This document shows, in pieces, positions 26,554 through 34,234 of a stretch of 64,000 bases of DNA (the first letter of the stretch is position 1; each line of letters starts with the position of its first letter). This DNA comes from CAVOXO01 sp963700425 (lineage in GTDB: Bacteria > Actinomycetota > Acidimicrobiia > Acidimicrobiales > Microtrichaceae), in the NCBI GenBank assembly GCA_963700425.1, contig CAVOXO010000002.1:248001-312000 (forward strand), read 5' to 3'. Made by a program: the position numbers and the translations under genes. The notes beneath the pieces are model-generated. The model saw only the letters and a list, made by a program, of their open reading frames with translations, did not search any database and was not told the DNA's origin.

Positions 26554-27354
26554 ATGCCTGCCGTACTGACCGAACGCGATGGTCACACCCTTATCGTCAC
26601 TCTCAACCGACCGGAACGACAGAACGCCATCAACGGCGAGATGCTGGTCCGGCTCTACGACGCCTGCGTCGAGGCCGACACCGACCCCGACATCCGTTGC
26701 CTCGTCCTCACCGGTGCCGGCGGCAACTTCTGTTCCGGGGCCGACCTCAAGGAGATGGCCGGCGGCCACTCGGGAGACACCGGGGAGATCGACGTCCAGG
26801 CCCGCCTCGCCGAGGACGGTGACCTTCCCTGGAAGGCCCTGCTGCGCACATGGCGCCCGGGCGTCCCGATCATCCTCGCCGCGGAGGGAACGGCCATCGC
26901 CGGGGGGACCGAGTTGCTGGGTGCCACCGAGATCCGGGTGGCCGGCGAGTCGGCGAAGTTCGGGATCAGCGAGGTGAAGTGGTCGCTCTATCCGATGGGT
27001 GGATCGGCCGTTCGCATCCCTCGTCAGATCCCCTACACGATCGCCTGCGAACTGCTGTTGACCGGCGAGCACATCTCCGCTCAGCGGGCACTCGACCTCG
27101 GCCTCGTCGGCCACGTCGTTCCCGACGGTACGGCCCTCGACAAGGCCCGGGAGATTGCCACGGTCATCGGCAACAACGGGCCGCTGGCCGTGAGGTCACT
27201 CCTCAAGACCCTGCGCGAGACGAACGGCATGGAGGAGACCGAGGCCCTCACCCACGAGTTCTCCTACGGGTGGGACGTGTTCGCGTCCGAGGACGCCAAA
27301 GAAGGGCCGAGGGCGTTCAAGGAGAAGCGGACCCCGAACTTCCAGGGCAAGTAG
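26554..27354 (+). CDS. Enoyl-CoA hydratase/isomerase family protein (crotonase)
   Basis: 266 residues. N-terminal LIVTLNRPERQNAINGEML, the oxyanion segment CLVLTGAGGNFCSGADLKEM, then IAGGTELLGATEIRVAGESA, KFGISEVKWSLYPMGGSAVR and a C-terminal helical part ending FKEKRTPNFQGK. The usual hydratase Glu position after the GG of the second segment needs an alignment to judge. It acts on acyl-CoA thioesters in beta-oxidation-like pathways. Its own operator-promoter precedes it. The LLM oxidoreductase follows 36 bases later and may be co-transcribed. Confidence 0.92.
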   Translation: MPAVLTERDGHTLIVTLNRPERQNAINGEMLVRLYDACVEADTDPDIRCLVLTGAGGNFCSGADLKEMAGGHSGDTGEIDVQARLAEDGDLPWKALLRTWRPGVPIILAAEGTAIAGGTELLGATEIRVAGESAKFGISEVKWSLYPMGGSAVRIPRQIPYTIACELLLTGEHISAQRALDLGLVGHVVPDGTALDKAREIATVIGNNGPLAVRSLLKTLRETNGMEETEALTHEFSYGWDVFASEDAKEGPRAFKEKRTPNFQGK

Positions 27355-27390
27355 CGACCGCACTCCATCCGACGACACCAAGGAGCGACG

Positions 27391-28404
27391 ATGAAGCTCG
27401 GACTCATTTGGGGGTATTGGGGCCAACTCCCGCCCGCCAACCTCGTCGAGACCACCAGGTTGGCCGAGGACCTCGGCTTCGACTCGGTGTGGTCCGCGGA
27501 GTCCTGGGGCTCCGACGCCTTCGGCCCGCTCGCCTACCTCGCAGCCCACACCGACCGCATCAAGCTCGGCACCTCGGTCGTGCAGATGGCGGCCCGAACG
27601 CCGACCGCCACGGCCATGCACGCTCTCACCCTCGACCACCTGTCGAACGGTCGACTCATCCTCGGCCTCGGCGTGTCGGGTCCGCAGGTCGTCGAGGGCT
27701 GGTACGGCCAGCCGTACCGGAAGCCTCTGGCCCGAACCCGGGAGTATGTCGAGATCATCCGCCGGGTGATGGCCCGTGAGGAGCCCCTCAGCTTCGACGG
27801 CGAGTTCTACCATCACCCCTACGACGGTCCGGGGTCGATGGGCCTGGGAAAGCCCCTCAAGTCGATCACCCATCCGCTTCGCCGTGAGATCCCGATCTTC
27901 ATCGGTGCCGAGGGGCCGAAGAACGTGGCCCAGACCGCGGAGATCGCGGATGGCTGGATTCCCCTCTACTACTCGCCGTGGCGCCAGGAGGTCTATGCCG
28001 ACCAGCTGGCCGGAGCGAAGGAGGGCTTCGAGGTCCCGGCCATGGCGAACATCACCGTCACCGACGACATCGAGGCGGGCCTGGCGCCGGTGAAGATGAT
28101 GCTGGCGTTCTACATCGGGGGCATGGGAGCGAAGGGCAAGAACTTCCACACCGACCTGCTGGCCCGCATGGGATACGAGGACCAGGCGTATGCGATCCAG
28201 GACCTCTTCTTCGAGGGCCGACGAGACGAGGCGATCGCCCTCGTTCCCGATGACTTCGCCGACGAGATCTCGCTCGTGGGGCCGCCCGGGCGGATCCGCG
28301 AGCGGCTCGCCGCGTGGAAGGACTCGCCGGTCACCACCCTGACGATGTACCCCGCGGGCCCCGATCAGATGCGCGAGATAGCGGAGATCGTTCTCGAGGC
28401 CTGA
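27391..28404 (+). CDS. LLM-class flavin (probably F420)-dependent oxidoreductase
   Basis: 337 residues, luciferase-like TIM barrel: MKLGLIWGYWGQLPPANLVE, LGFDSVWSAESWGSDAFGPL, IKLGTSVVQMAARTPTATAM, ALTLDHLSNGRLILGLGVSG and IPIFIGAEGPKNVAQTAEIA. The pattern is that of actinobacterial F420-dependent members that act on lipid or CoA-linked substrates; the cofactor is inferred from family. AAGGAG lies eight bases before ATG 27391. It follows the crotonase on the same strand. Confidence 0.9.
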   Translation: MKLGLIWGYWGQLPPANLVETTRLAEDLGFDSVWSAESWGSDAFGPLAYLAAHTDRIKLGTSVVQMAARTPTATAMHALTLDHLSNGRLILGLGVSGPQVVEGWYGQPYRKPLARTREYVEIIRRVMAREEPLSFDGEFYHHPYDGPGSMGLGKPLKSITHPLRREIPIFIGAEGPKNVAQTAEIADGWIPLYYSPWRQEVYADQLAGAKEGFEVPAMANITVTDDIEAGLAPVKMMLAFYIGGMGAKGKNFHTDLLARMGYEDQAYAIQDLFFEGRRDEAIALVPDDFADEISLVGPPGRIRERLAAWKDSPVTTLTMYPAGPDQMREIAEIVLEA

Positions 28405-28422
28405 GCAGCGCAGTCGGGCCGC

Positions 28423-28449
28423 CGTCACGTTCGGGGTGGCTGCGTCGTC
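28423..28449 (+). promoter_or_regulatory. Possible ECF41-type promoter
   Basis: CGTCACG at 28423-28429, then 16 bases, then CGTC at 28446-28449, about 30 bases before ATG 28479. The known ECF41 promoter is TGTCACA, about 17 bases, CGTC. The -35 matches at five of seven positions and the spacer is one base short. The operon that follows encodes an ECF41-type sigma factor, so auto-control would be expected. Confidence 0.4.
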
Positions 28450-28478
28450 TGATGAGGTAGACCGACCAGGGAGCTGCC

Positions 28479-29816
28479 ATGACATCGCACGACGTCCGAC
28501 CCTCGACCCTTCCGACCGAGCCTGTCGACGTGATCGTCGTGGGAGCCGGACTGGCGGGACTGAGTGCCGCCTCGTTCGCCGCCCGGGCGGGGGCGTCGGT
28601 CGCGGTGCTCGACGCTCGGCACGAGATCGGGGGGCGTGCCCGCACCGCGACGCAGGGCGGGTTCCGTTTCAATCAGGGCCCTCACGCCCTCTACCGCGGT
28701 GGAGCCGGCGCCGCCGCCCTGCGCGAGTTGGGGATCCGGCCGAGCGGCCGTGTCCCGCAGGTCGGGCGCTCCTTCGCGTCGATGCACGGGACGCTGACGC
28801 GACGGCCCGGGCGGGCCGCCGTCGCCGGGCTCCTCAGGGTGCTGGCAGCGGCCCGACGCGACCGGGACGATCCGGCGCTGGCCTCGATCTCGTCGGCGGA
28901 ATGGCTGACCGACCGGTCCGGCAACCCTGACGGCTTCGCCCTGTCGGCTGCTCTGGCCCGCCTCACGACATACGCATCGCGCCTGGATGAGATGTCGGCT
29001 GATGCGGTGGTCGAGCAGATCCTCACCTCGCTCCGAGGCGTGGTCTACCTCGACGACGGATGGGCCCAGTTGGTCGAATTGCTGCGATACGACGCGACCC
29101 GACGGGTCGGAGCGACCGGAGCGGCCGCGACCATCGTGAGCGGCGTGAAGGCCGGCGCCATCGACGCGGACGTCGACGGGGTGACGGTGAGCACCGACGC
29201 CGGCGAGATGGAGGGATCGGCGGTCGTGATCGCGGCGGGTGGGCCATCGACGGCGTCACATCTGGTGAGGGGCCGAAGCGGGCAACTCGTCTCGAGTGCG
29301 GCGCGCGCCGATCCGATCCTTGCCGCCACGCTCGACGCGGGATTCGGTTCTCCGGCCGATGTTCGTTGCCGCGGCGTTCTCGGAGTCGACCGACCGACCT
29401 ACGCGTTCTTCCACACCCCGTCGGCCCGGCTGGCCGACGGGGCGGGGGAGGTCGCCCACGTCATGGCCTACGAACCCGACGCGGCACTGGATGCCGACCG
29501 CATCGATGCTCTCCTCGACTCGATCGCCACGGAGTTGATGCCGGGCTGGCGAGCCCACGTCGACGAGGAGAGACGGGGTCGACGCCTGGTCGTCGCCACC
29601 GACCGCCCTCACGTCGGCTCGGGTCTGGCGGGTCGCCCGACGCCAGAGGTCGCGGACCTCGACCGCACGTTCGTGGCCGGGGACTGGGTCGGTCGCCGCG
29701 AGTTGCTGGCGGGCGCGTCGCTGGCCAGCGGTCGAGCCGCGGGCATCGCCGCCGCCGGCCGCGCGCTGTCCTCCGCCCCACGGCGGCCCGCGCCCGCAGG
29801 CGGCGATGGCCGCTGA
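28479..29816 (+). CDS. FAD-dependent oxidoreductase (phytoene desaturase/amine oxidase-like), partner of the ECF41 sigma factor
   Basis: 445 residues. Rossmann FAD site VDVIVVGAGLAGLSAASFAA with the adenine-binding acidic strand end (AVLDARHEIGGRARTAT), then FRFNQGPHALYRGG, a substrate region, and the closing FVAGDWVGRRELLAGASLAS. It belongs to the NAD(P)-binding Rossmann flavoprotein superfamily that includes phytoene desaturases. Substrate unknown. The sigma factor start lies 11 bases inside this gene, so the two are translationally coupled. ECF41 sigma genes are characteristically paired with a decarboxylase, oxidoreductase or epimerase, which this gene fits. Confidence 0.87.
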   Translation: MTSHDVRPSTLPTEPVDVIVVGAGLAGLSAASFAARAGASVAVLDARHEIGGRARTATQGGFRFNQGPHALYRGGAGAAALRELGIRPSGRVPQVGRSFASMHGTLTRRPGRAAVAGLLRVLAAARRDRDDPALASISSAEWLTDRSGNPDGFALSAALARLTTYASRLDEMSADAVVEQILTSLRGVVYLDDGWAQLVELLRYDATRRVGATGAAATIVSGVKAGAIDADVDGVTVSTDAGEMEGSAVVIAAGGPSTASHLVRGRSGQLVSSAARADPILAATLDAGFGSPADVRCRGVLGVDRPTYAFFHTPSARLADGAGEVAHVMAYEPDAALDADRIDALLDSIATELMPGWRAHVDEERRGRRLVVATDRPHVGSGLAGRPTPEVADLDRTFVAGDWVGRRELLAGASLASGRAAGIAAAGRALSSAPRRPAPAGGDGR

Positions 29817-30735
29817 CCCGCCCGCCCCCGATGTGTCCGATCGGTTCGTGTCGCACCGGGACCGGCTGCTGGCCGTGGCGTACCGCCTCACGGGCTCGAT
29901 CTCCGACGCCGAGGACTGCGTCCAGGAGGCATGGATCCGCTGGCAGGTCACCGGTCGCGACGACATCGACAACGACGAGGCGTTCCTCGTTCGCATCGTG
30001 TCGCGGCTGGCGGTCGACCGTCTGTCCAGCGCCCCCCGACGACGTGAGCGGTACGTCGGACCGTGGTTGCCCGACCCCTGGGTGCGAACCTTGGCGGGGG
30101 AGGCCGCCGAGGGGCCCGAGGGGTCCGCGTTGATCGCCGACGACGTGACGTTCGCCCTGATGGTGGTGCTCGATCGCCTCTCCCCCGAAGAGCGGGTGTC
30201 GTTGGTGCTCCACGACGTCTTCGGTGTTCCCTTCGCCGAGGTCGGTGATCTCATCGGCCACTCGACCGACTCGGCCCGGCAGCTCGCCTCGCGTGCCCGG
30301 CGGCGAGTTCGCCTCGACCCCGATGCCCCACGTCCGGCGCCCCCCGTCGATGCCGACTCGATGGCCCGCATCCTCACCGCCTTCGCCTCCGGGGACGTCG
30401 TTGCCGTGGCGGAGCTGTTCTCCGACGACGTGGTGCTCACCAGTGACGGCGGGGCGGACCGACACGCCGCTCGCCAACGGGTGGTCGGACCCGAGCGGGT
30501 CGCCCGGCTGATGGTCAACATCGGTCGGCGGGACCTGCCACTGGCGCGGAACGTGTCGGTGGTCGATGTCGACGGCGCCCCCGCCATCTGGATGGATCTG
30601 CCCGACGGACCGGCCGTGATGATGTTCGACCTCGACGAGGCCGGCCGGGTCAGGAGAGTCTGGACGCAGCTGAACCCGAAGAAGATCCGTCTCGATCCGA
30701 CGCCGACAACAGACGGGCCCCACGGTCGTAGGTGA
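29806..30735 (+). CDS. ECF sigma factor of ECF41 (SigJ-like) type with C-terminal SnoaL-like domain
   Basis: 309 residues. Sigma-2: FVSHRDRLLAVAYRLTGSIS then DAEDCVQEAWIRWQ; sigma-4: MVVLDRLSPEERVSLVLHDV, VPFAEVGDLIGHSTDSARQL. The linker has YVGPWLPDPW, equivalent to the ECF41 WLPEP signature, and about 110 residues follow sigma-4 as a SnoaL-like fold (MARILTAFASGDVVAVAELF, VLTSDGGADRHAARQ). In ECF41 proteins that C-terminal domain replaces an anti-sigma factor and controls activity; the DGGAD part corresponds to the DGGGK region known to matter. The signal is unknown. The gene overlaps the upstream oxidoreductase and, antisense, the end of ndh. Confidence 0.92.
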   Translation: MAADPPAPDVSDRFVSHRDRLLAVAYRLTGSISDAEDCVQEAWIRWQVTGRDDIDNDEAFLVRIVSRLAVDRLSSAPRRRERYVGPWLPDPWVRTLAGEAAEGPEGSALIADDVTFALMVVLDRLSPEERVSLVLHDVFGVPFAEVGDLIGHSTDSARQLASRARRRVRLDPDAPRPAPPVDADSMARILTAFASGDVVAVAELFSDDVVLTSDGGADRHAARQRVVGPERVARLMVNIGRRDLPLARNVSVVDVDGAPAIWMDLPDGPAVMMFDLDEAGRVRRVWTQLNPKKIRLDPTPTTDGPHGRR

Positions 30736-31948
30736 GGTAGTTCCAAGCCCAGTTGACGAGCACGTTCGCCCGATTGCGGAATCCGACCAGCTCGATCAGA
30801 TGGAGTCCGAGCCATGCCAACCATCCGACGAACCCGTCGAATCGTCGGCCGCCCGGGAGTTCGGTCACGGCGTCGTTGCGGCCGATCGTGGCCATGGACC
30901 CCTTGTCGACGTAGACGAATCTCCTCGTGGCCTCGCCGCGTCGCCGGCGGCCGATCTGCTCGCCGACGTGTCGTCCACCCTGGATGGCCGGCTGGGCGAC
31001 CTGCGGGCACGGGCGGCCCGAGCCGTCGGGAAGGGGTGACGCAGCGATGTCCCCGATGGCGAAAACATCGGGGTGGCCGGGTATCGACAGATCAGCCTCG
31101 ACGACGAGGCGGCCCCGCGCGTCGAGTTCGGTGCCGACCTTCGTGGCGAGGGGATGGGCGCGGACACCGGCGGCCCAGACGACGGTCGGAGCGGGCAGCC
31201 GACGTCCGTCAGCGAGATCGACACCGTCACGATCGACCCGGTCGACCCCTGCACCGAGCATCACCTCCACTCCGTGACGTTCGAGGGTGACGCGGGCCCG
31301 TTGAGACGACGCCGGCGAGAAACCCGCCAACAACCTGGGGGCCGCCTCGACGAGGACGATTCGAGCCGCGGACACGTCGACATGGGCCGCGTCGCGTGCG
31401 AGCACCTTTCGATACAGCTCGGCCAGCCCACCCGCGAGCTCGACCCCGGTGGGCCCACCCCCGCAGACCACGACGTCCATCGAACCCTCGCGCACGAGAC
31501 CCGGATCGATGCACGCCCGCTCGAACTGCTGCAGCACCGCTCGGCGAATGACCTCGGCGTCGTCGATCGACTTGAGCGGGAGGGCGACCTCCGCCACCCC
31601 CGGAACACCGAAGCTGTCGGAGACCGCGCCGGCCGCGATGACCAACGAGTCGAACGGCACGGTCGTGTCGTCGGTGAGTCGCAACGAGTGCCCGTCGAGA
31701 TCGATCGAGTCGACGACACCCATCCTGACGCTGACATTCCGTTGGCGACGGAACATCCCTCGGACCGCGTAGGCGATGTCGTCCCCGTCGAGGCCGGCTG
31801 TGGCCACCTGATAGAGCAGCGGTTGGAAGGTGTGGAAGTTGTTGGCGTCGACGACCAGGACGTCGACGGCGAGACCGGCCAGGCTGCGGGCGGTGGCCAG
31901 GCCACCGAAACCGGCGCCGATGATGACGACACGGTGGCGGTGCTCCAT
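30650..31948 (-). CDS. ndh: Type II NADH dehydrogenase (NDH-2)
   Basis: 432 residues. FAD site RVVIIGAGFGGLATARSLAG, FHTFQPLLYQVATAGLDGDD, the NADH site DVVVCGGGPTGVELAGGLAE, TVVWAAGVRAHPLA, DVFAIGDIAASPLPDGSGRP and the quinone/membrane end FDGFVGWLAWLGLHLIELVG with VNWAWNYLTYDRGARLL. It transfers electrons from NADH to quinone at the inner face of the membrane without proton pumping. ATG 31948 has TACGGT plus six bases upstream. The last 18 residues (SASDRDGSSSGSAASRLS) extend past the usual end and lie antisense within the sigma factor gene. Confidence 0.93.
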   Translation of the reverse strand: MEHRHRVVIIGAGFGGLATARSLAGLAVDVLVVDANNFHTFQPLLYQVATAGLDGDDIAYAVRGMFRRQRNVSVRMGVVDSIDLDGHSLRLTDDTTVPFDSLVIAAGAVSDSFGVPGVAEVALPLKSIDDAEVIRRAVLQQFERACIDPGLVREGSMDVVVCGGGPTGVELAGGLAELYRKVLARDAAHVDVSAARIVLVEAAPRLLAGFSPASSQRARVTLERHGVEVMLGAGVDRVDRDGVDLADGRRLPAPTVVWAAGVRAHPLATKVGTELDARGRLVVEADLSIPGHPDVFAIGDIAASPLPDGSGRPCPQVAQPAIQGGRHVGEQIGRRRRGEATRRFVYVDKGSMATIGRNDAVTELPGGRRFDGFVGWLAWLGLHLIELVGFRNRANVLVNWAWNYLTYDRGARLLSASDRDGSSSGSAASRLS

Positions 31949-31954
31949 CGGCTC

Positions 31955-31960
31955 ACCGTA
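31955..31960 (-). promoter_or_regulatory. Leaderless -10 element (TACGGT)
   Basis: TACGGT on the minus strand six bases before ATG 31948 of ndh. Confidence 0.45.
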
Positions 31961-32068
31961 TCCCGACCGTGTTGACCGAAGGACCCCTGGACGCCGCTCG
32001 TCGGGGCGACACATAGACGCGGCTCGGCGACACCCATCCCGTAGCATCGCGACCCGGGAGGACGATCA

Positions 32069-32977
32069 ATGAGCGATGTGTCCAAAGGCCCCGGATGGTG
32101 GCTGGCGTCGAACGGCAAGTGGTACCCGCCCGAGACCCACCCCGACGCGGCACCACCTACCCTTCCGACGCCACCGACCCCGACGGCGGCGACTCGGCCG
32201 ATGGCACCGGGACCATCCGCTACGGCGCCGGTGACCCCACCGACCTCCGGGCCCTCGGCGTCGCCGGGTTCGTCGGCTCCCCCCGGTGCCTCGATTCCTC
32301 CCCGCCCCTCCGAGCCCCCGCGCCCGCCCGGAACCCCCGCAGGAATGGCGGCACCCGCAGAGCCCACACTCCTGCCTCAGGAGTCCTACCCGACGCCGGT
32401 GGCGGAGACACCGATCCCCCCGGTCGGCTCGACGTCGACCACAGACGACCTGCCGCCCGGCGCCGACCCGATATCGACGGAATCCTCGAACAGCAGGCTC
32501 GTGCTCTTCGGCGGGTTGGCCCTGGCCGCGGCGATCATCGGCGTGACCGCATGGTTCCTGACCCGCGGCGGGGACGAGGTCTCCGACGACGTACCCGCCA
32601 CGACCGCGGCCTCCACGACCACGACGACGGCGACGCCGGCCACCACCACGACGGCAGTGGCCACGACGGTGGCCGCCCCGGTCACGGTCGCTCCGGCCCC
32701 GGTGAACATGACGTGCGGCGGGAGGCTCGGCTGGACCGCCGAGGTGGGATGGCCCGGCGAGATCGAGGGCCTGGCCTCGTACCAGGTGACGGCGACGATC
32801 AACGGCCTCACGGTGTACAGCGAGGAATGGTTCAGCGAGGCTGACACCCCCGGGCTGATCTACGGACTCGTGTCCGGGGCCACGCTGACCGTGATGAACG
32901 ACGCCCGCGGACCATCGGGCGAGAGCCTCGGAGTCGCCAGCAGCGACGTCGCCGTGCCCGCTCAGGTGTGTGAGTGA
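32069..32977 (+). CDS. DUF2510 membrane-anchored protein
   Basis: 302 residues. Residues 7-20 form a short DUF2510 motif (GPGWWLASNGKWYPPE). A Pro/Ala-rich disordered stretch runs to about residue 145, followed by one transmembrane helix (VLFGGLALAAAIIGVTAWFL), a Thr-rich linker, and a C-terminal domain of about 90 residues starting MTCGGRLGWTAEVGWPGEIE with a Cys at each end (final VPAQVCE). This architecture, with DUF2510 inside and a Thr linker plus small domain outside, is common in actinobacterial membrane proteins; no function is known. ATG 32069 follows GGGAGGA; a TAGCAT -10 lies at 32042. Confidence 0.82.
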   Translation: MSDVSKGPGWWLASNGKWYPPETHPDAAPPTLPTPPTPTAATRPMAPGPSATAPVTPPTSGPSASPGSSAPPGASIPPRPSEPPRPPGTPAGMAAPAEPTLLPQESYPTPVAETPIPPVGSTSTTDDLPPGADPISTESSNSRLVLFGGLALAAAIIGVTAWFLTRGGDEVSDDVPATTAASTTTTTATPATTTTAVATTVAAPVTVAPAPVNMTCGGRLGWTAEVGWPGEIEGLASYQVTATINGLTVYSEEWFSEADTPGLIYGLVSGATLTVMNDARGPSGESLGVASSDVAVPAQVCE

Positions 32978-33048
32978 CCTCGGTCGGCACCGAGACTCCC
33001 GGGCACTCCCCAGCCACGCTCTGACGTGCACGGGGAGCGTCCCGTCAT

Positions 33049-33064
33049 ATACCCTATGGGGTAT
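33049..33064. promoter_or_regulatory. CsoR/RcnR-like palindrome overlapping a start codon
   Basis: ATACCCTATGGGGTAT: perfect 6-base arms around TATG. G/C tracts flanked by A/T in this form are typical of operators of the CsoR/RcnR/FrmR family (copper, nickel, sulfane sulfur or formaldehyde sensing). The last two bases are the first two of ATG 33063, so binding would block transcription or initiation of that small gene. Confidence 0.55.
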
Positions 33065-33260
33065 GTGTAGACGAGTGCAGTGCCCGACATGTGACCGGCC
33101 GGGATGGGTGGGGTGTGGCGCCCACGTCGACGCGGTCCTCTCCGATGTGCCTCGAGCAGACCGGTGCCACTGTGGCGTCGGAGGGAACTCCGCCGCCCGC
33201 GGTTCCCACACGCCCGCCGGAGGCCGACCATCGTGGCGTGACCGTTTGATGGGTCGCTGA
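33063..33260 (+). CDS. Small Cys-rich conserved actinobacterial protein
   Basis: 65 residues. MCRRVQCPTCDRPGWVGCGA contains four Cys (MC, CPTC, GCG), followed by HVDAVLSDVPRADRCHCG with two more and one His; the C-terminal third is polar and ends RPSWRDRLMGR. Small proteins of this pattern occur in many actinobacteria, and the Cys/His spacing suggests a zinc or copper site. The CsoR-like palindrome directly at its start argues that it is metal- or thiol-stress-regulated. No ribosome site is visible, so leaderless translation from ATG 33063 is possible. Confidence 0.65.
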   Translation: MCRRVQCPTCDRPGWVGCGAHVDAVLSDVPRADRCHCGVGGNSAARGSHTPAGGRPSWRDRLMGR

Positions 33261-33271
33261 CACCCATTTCG

Positions 33272-33284
33272 ACGAACGGTTCGT
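33272..33284. promoter_or_regulatory. Palindrome upstream of the MpaB-TetR pair
   Basis: ACGAACGGTTCGT, 6-base arms around a single G, about 30 bases before the -10 of the following operon. It may be the site of the TetR-type regulator encoded by the operon's second gene. Confidence 0.4.
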
Positions 33285-33314
33285 TCCTACCAGCGGAGTC
33301 CTCGGCGTGGTACA

Positions 33315-33320
33315 AAGTAT
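33315..33320 (+). promoter_or_regulatory. Leaderless -10 element (AAGTAT)
   Basis: AAGTAT followed by six bases and ATG 33327; no ribosome site is present. Confidence 0.35.
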
Positions 33321-33326
33321 GACGTT

Positions 33327-34220
33327 ATGTCCCACCCCGGATCCACCGACGCCGGATCGCCACCGACACATGCGTTCGAACCGATCGAGCTGGGGCTCGA
33401 CTCCCTGCTCTGGCGGTGGGCCGACCAACGAATGAGCCTCACCGGCCTCACGGCCGGCCTGCTGCAGCTGATGCATCCTCACATCGGCGCAGGAGTCATC
33501 GCCCACTCGGACTTCTTCAACGACCCGTGGGACCGGGTCATCCGATCGATCCCCCAGATCCTCGATGTCGTCTACGCGGGCCCTGGTGCCGACGAGGCCG
33601 GCAGGAAGGTCCGCAACTACCACCGACGGATCAAGGGTACGGACTACCTCGGTCGGGACTACGACGCCCTCGCGCCCGAGACGTACTGGTGGGCGCACGC
33701 CACGTTCCAACATTCGGTGCACCAGATCGCCGAACGGTTCAGCCACCACCGGGTGACGCCCGAGGAGCGCCAGCAGCTCTACCGGGAAGGAATCGAGTGG
33801 TACCGCCGCTACGACGTCACGATGGAACCGGTGCCGCCGGACCATGCGGCCTTCGTCACCAAGTGGGCGCACTACTGCACCAACGAACTGGAGATGACCC
33901 CGGCCGCAGAACGCGTGCTCGACCTCAGCCTTCACGGCAAGGCCGAACATCTCCCCGGTCTTCCGAGTTGGACCCTCCCGCTTCAGCGCCGGCTCCTCAC
34001 CCCGGTCTTCCGCCTCACACAGATCGGAGGGCTGCCGGGCATCGTTCGACAACGCTTCGGAATCCCGTGGACCATCCAGAACCAGGTCGAACTCGACGTC
34101 CTGGAGCGTTTCGTGAGGACCACGTGGCGCTTCATGCCCGAACAGGCCCGGTGGGCGCCCGAGGGTGTCGCCGGCCGACGGCGCGAGCGCCGGCGTTCCG
34201 ATGCCGCCTCGGCCGCCTGA
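33327..34220 (+). CDS. Oxygenase MpaB family protein (DUF2236)
   Basis: 297 residues, all-helical DUF2236 fold. Family blocks: DSLLWRWADQRMSLTGLTAG, LLQLMHPHIGAGVIAHSDFF, RSIPQILDVVYAG, VRNYHRRIKGTDY, and YWWAHATFQHSVHQIAERFS with the paired His expected to ligate haem. Relatives include the rubber oxygenase Lcp and MpaB, haem oxygenases that cleave C=C bonds. The substrate here is unknown. A TetR-type regulator follows after 14 bases on the same strand, presumably controlling the pair. Confidence 0.87.
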   Translation: MSHPGSTDAGSPPTHAFEPIELGLDSLLWRWADQRMSLTGLTAGLLQLMHPHIGAGVIAHSDFFNDPWDRVIRSIPQILDVVYAGPGADEAGRKVRNYHRRIKGTDYLGRDYDALAPETYWWAHATFQHSVHQIAERFSHHRVTPEERQQLYREGIEWYRRYDVTMEPVPPDHAAFVTKWAHYCTNELEMTPAAERVLDLSLHGKAEHLPGLPSWTLPLQRRLLTPVFRLTQIGGLPGIVRQRFGIPWTIQNQVELDVLERFVRTTWRFMPEQARWAPEGVAGRRRERRRSDAASAA

Positions 34221-34234
34221 GCCCGATCACCACC

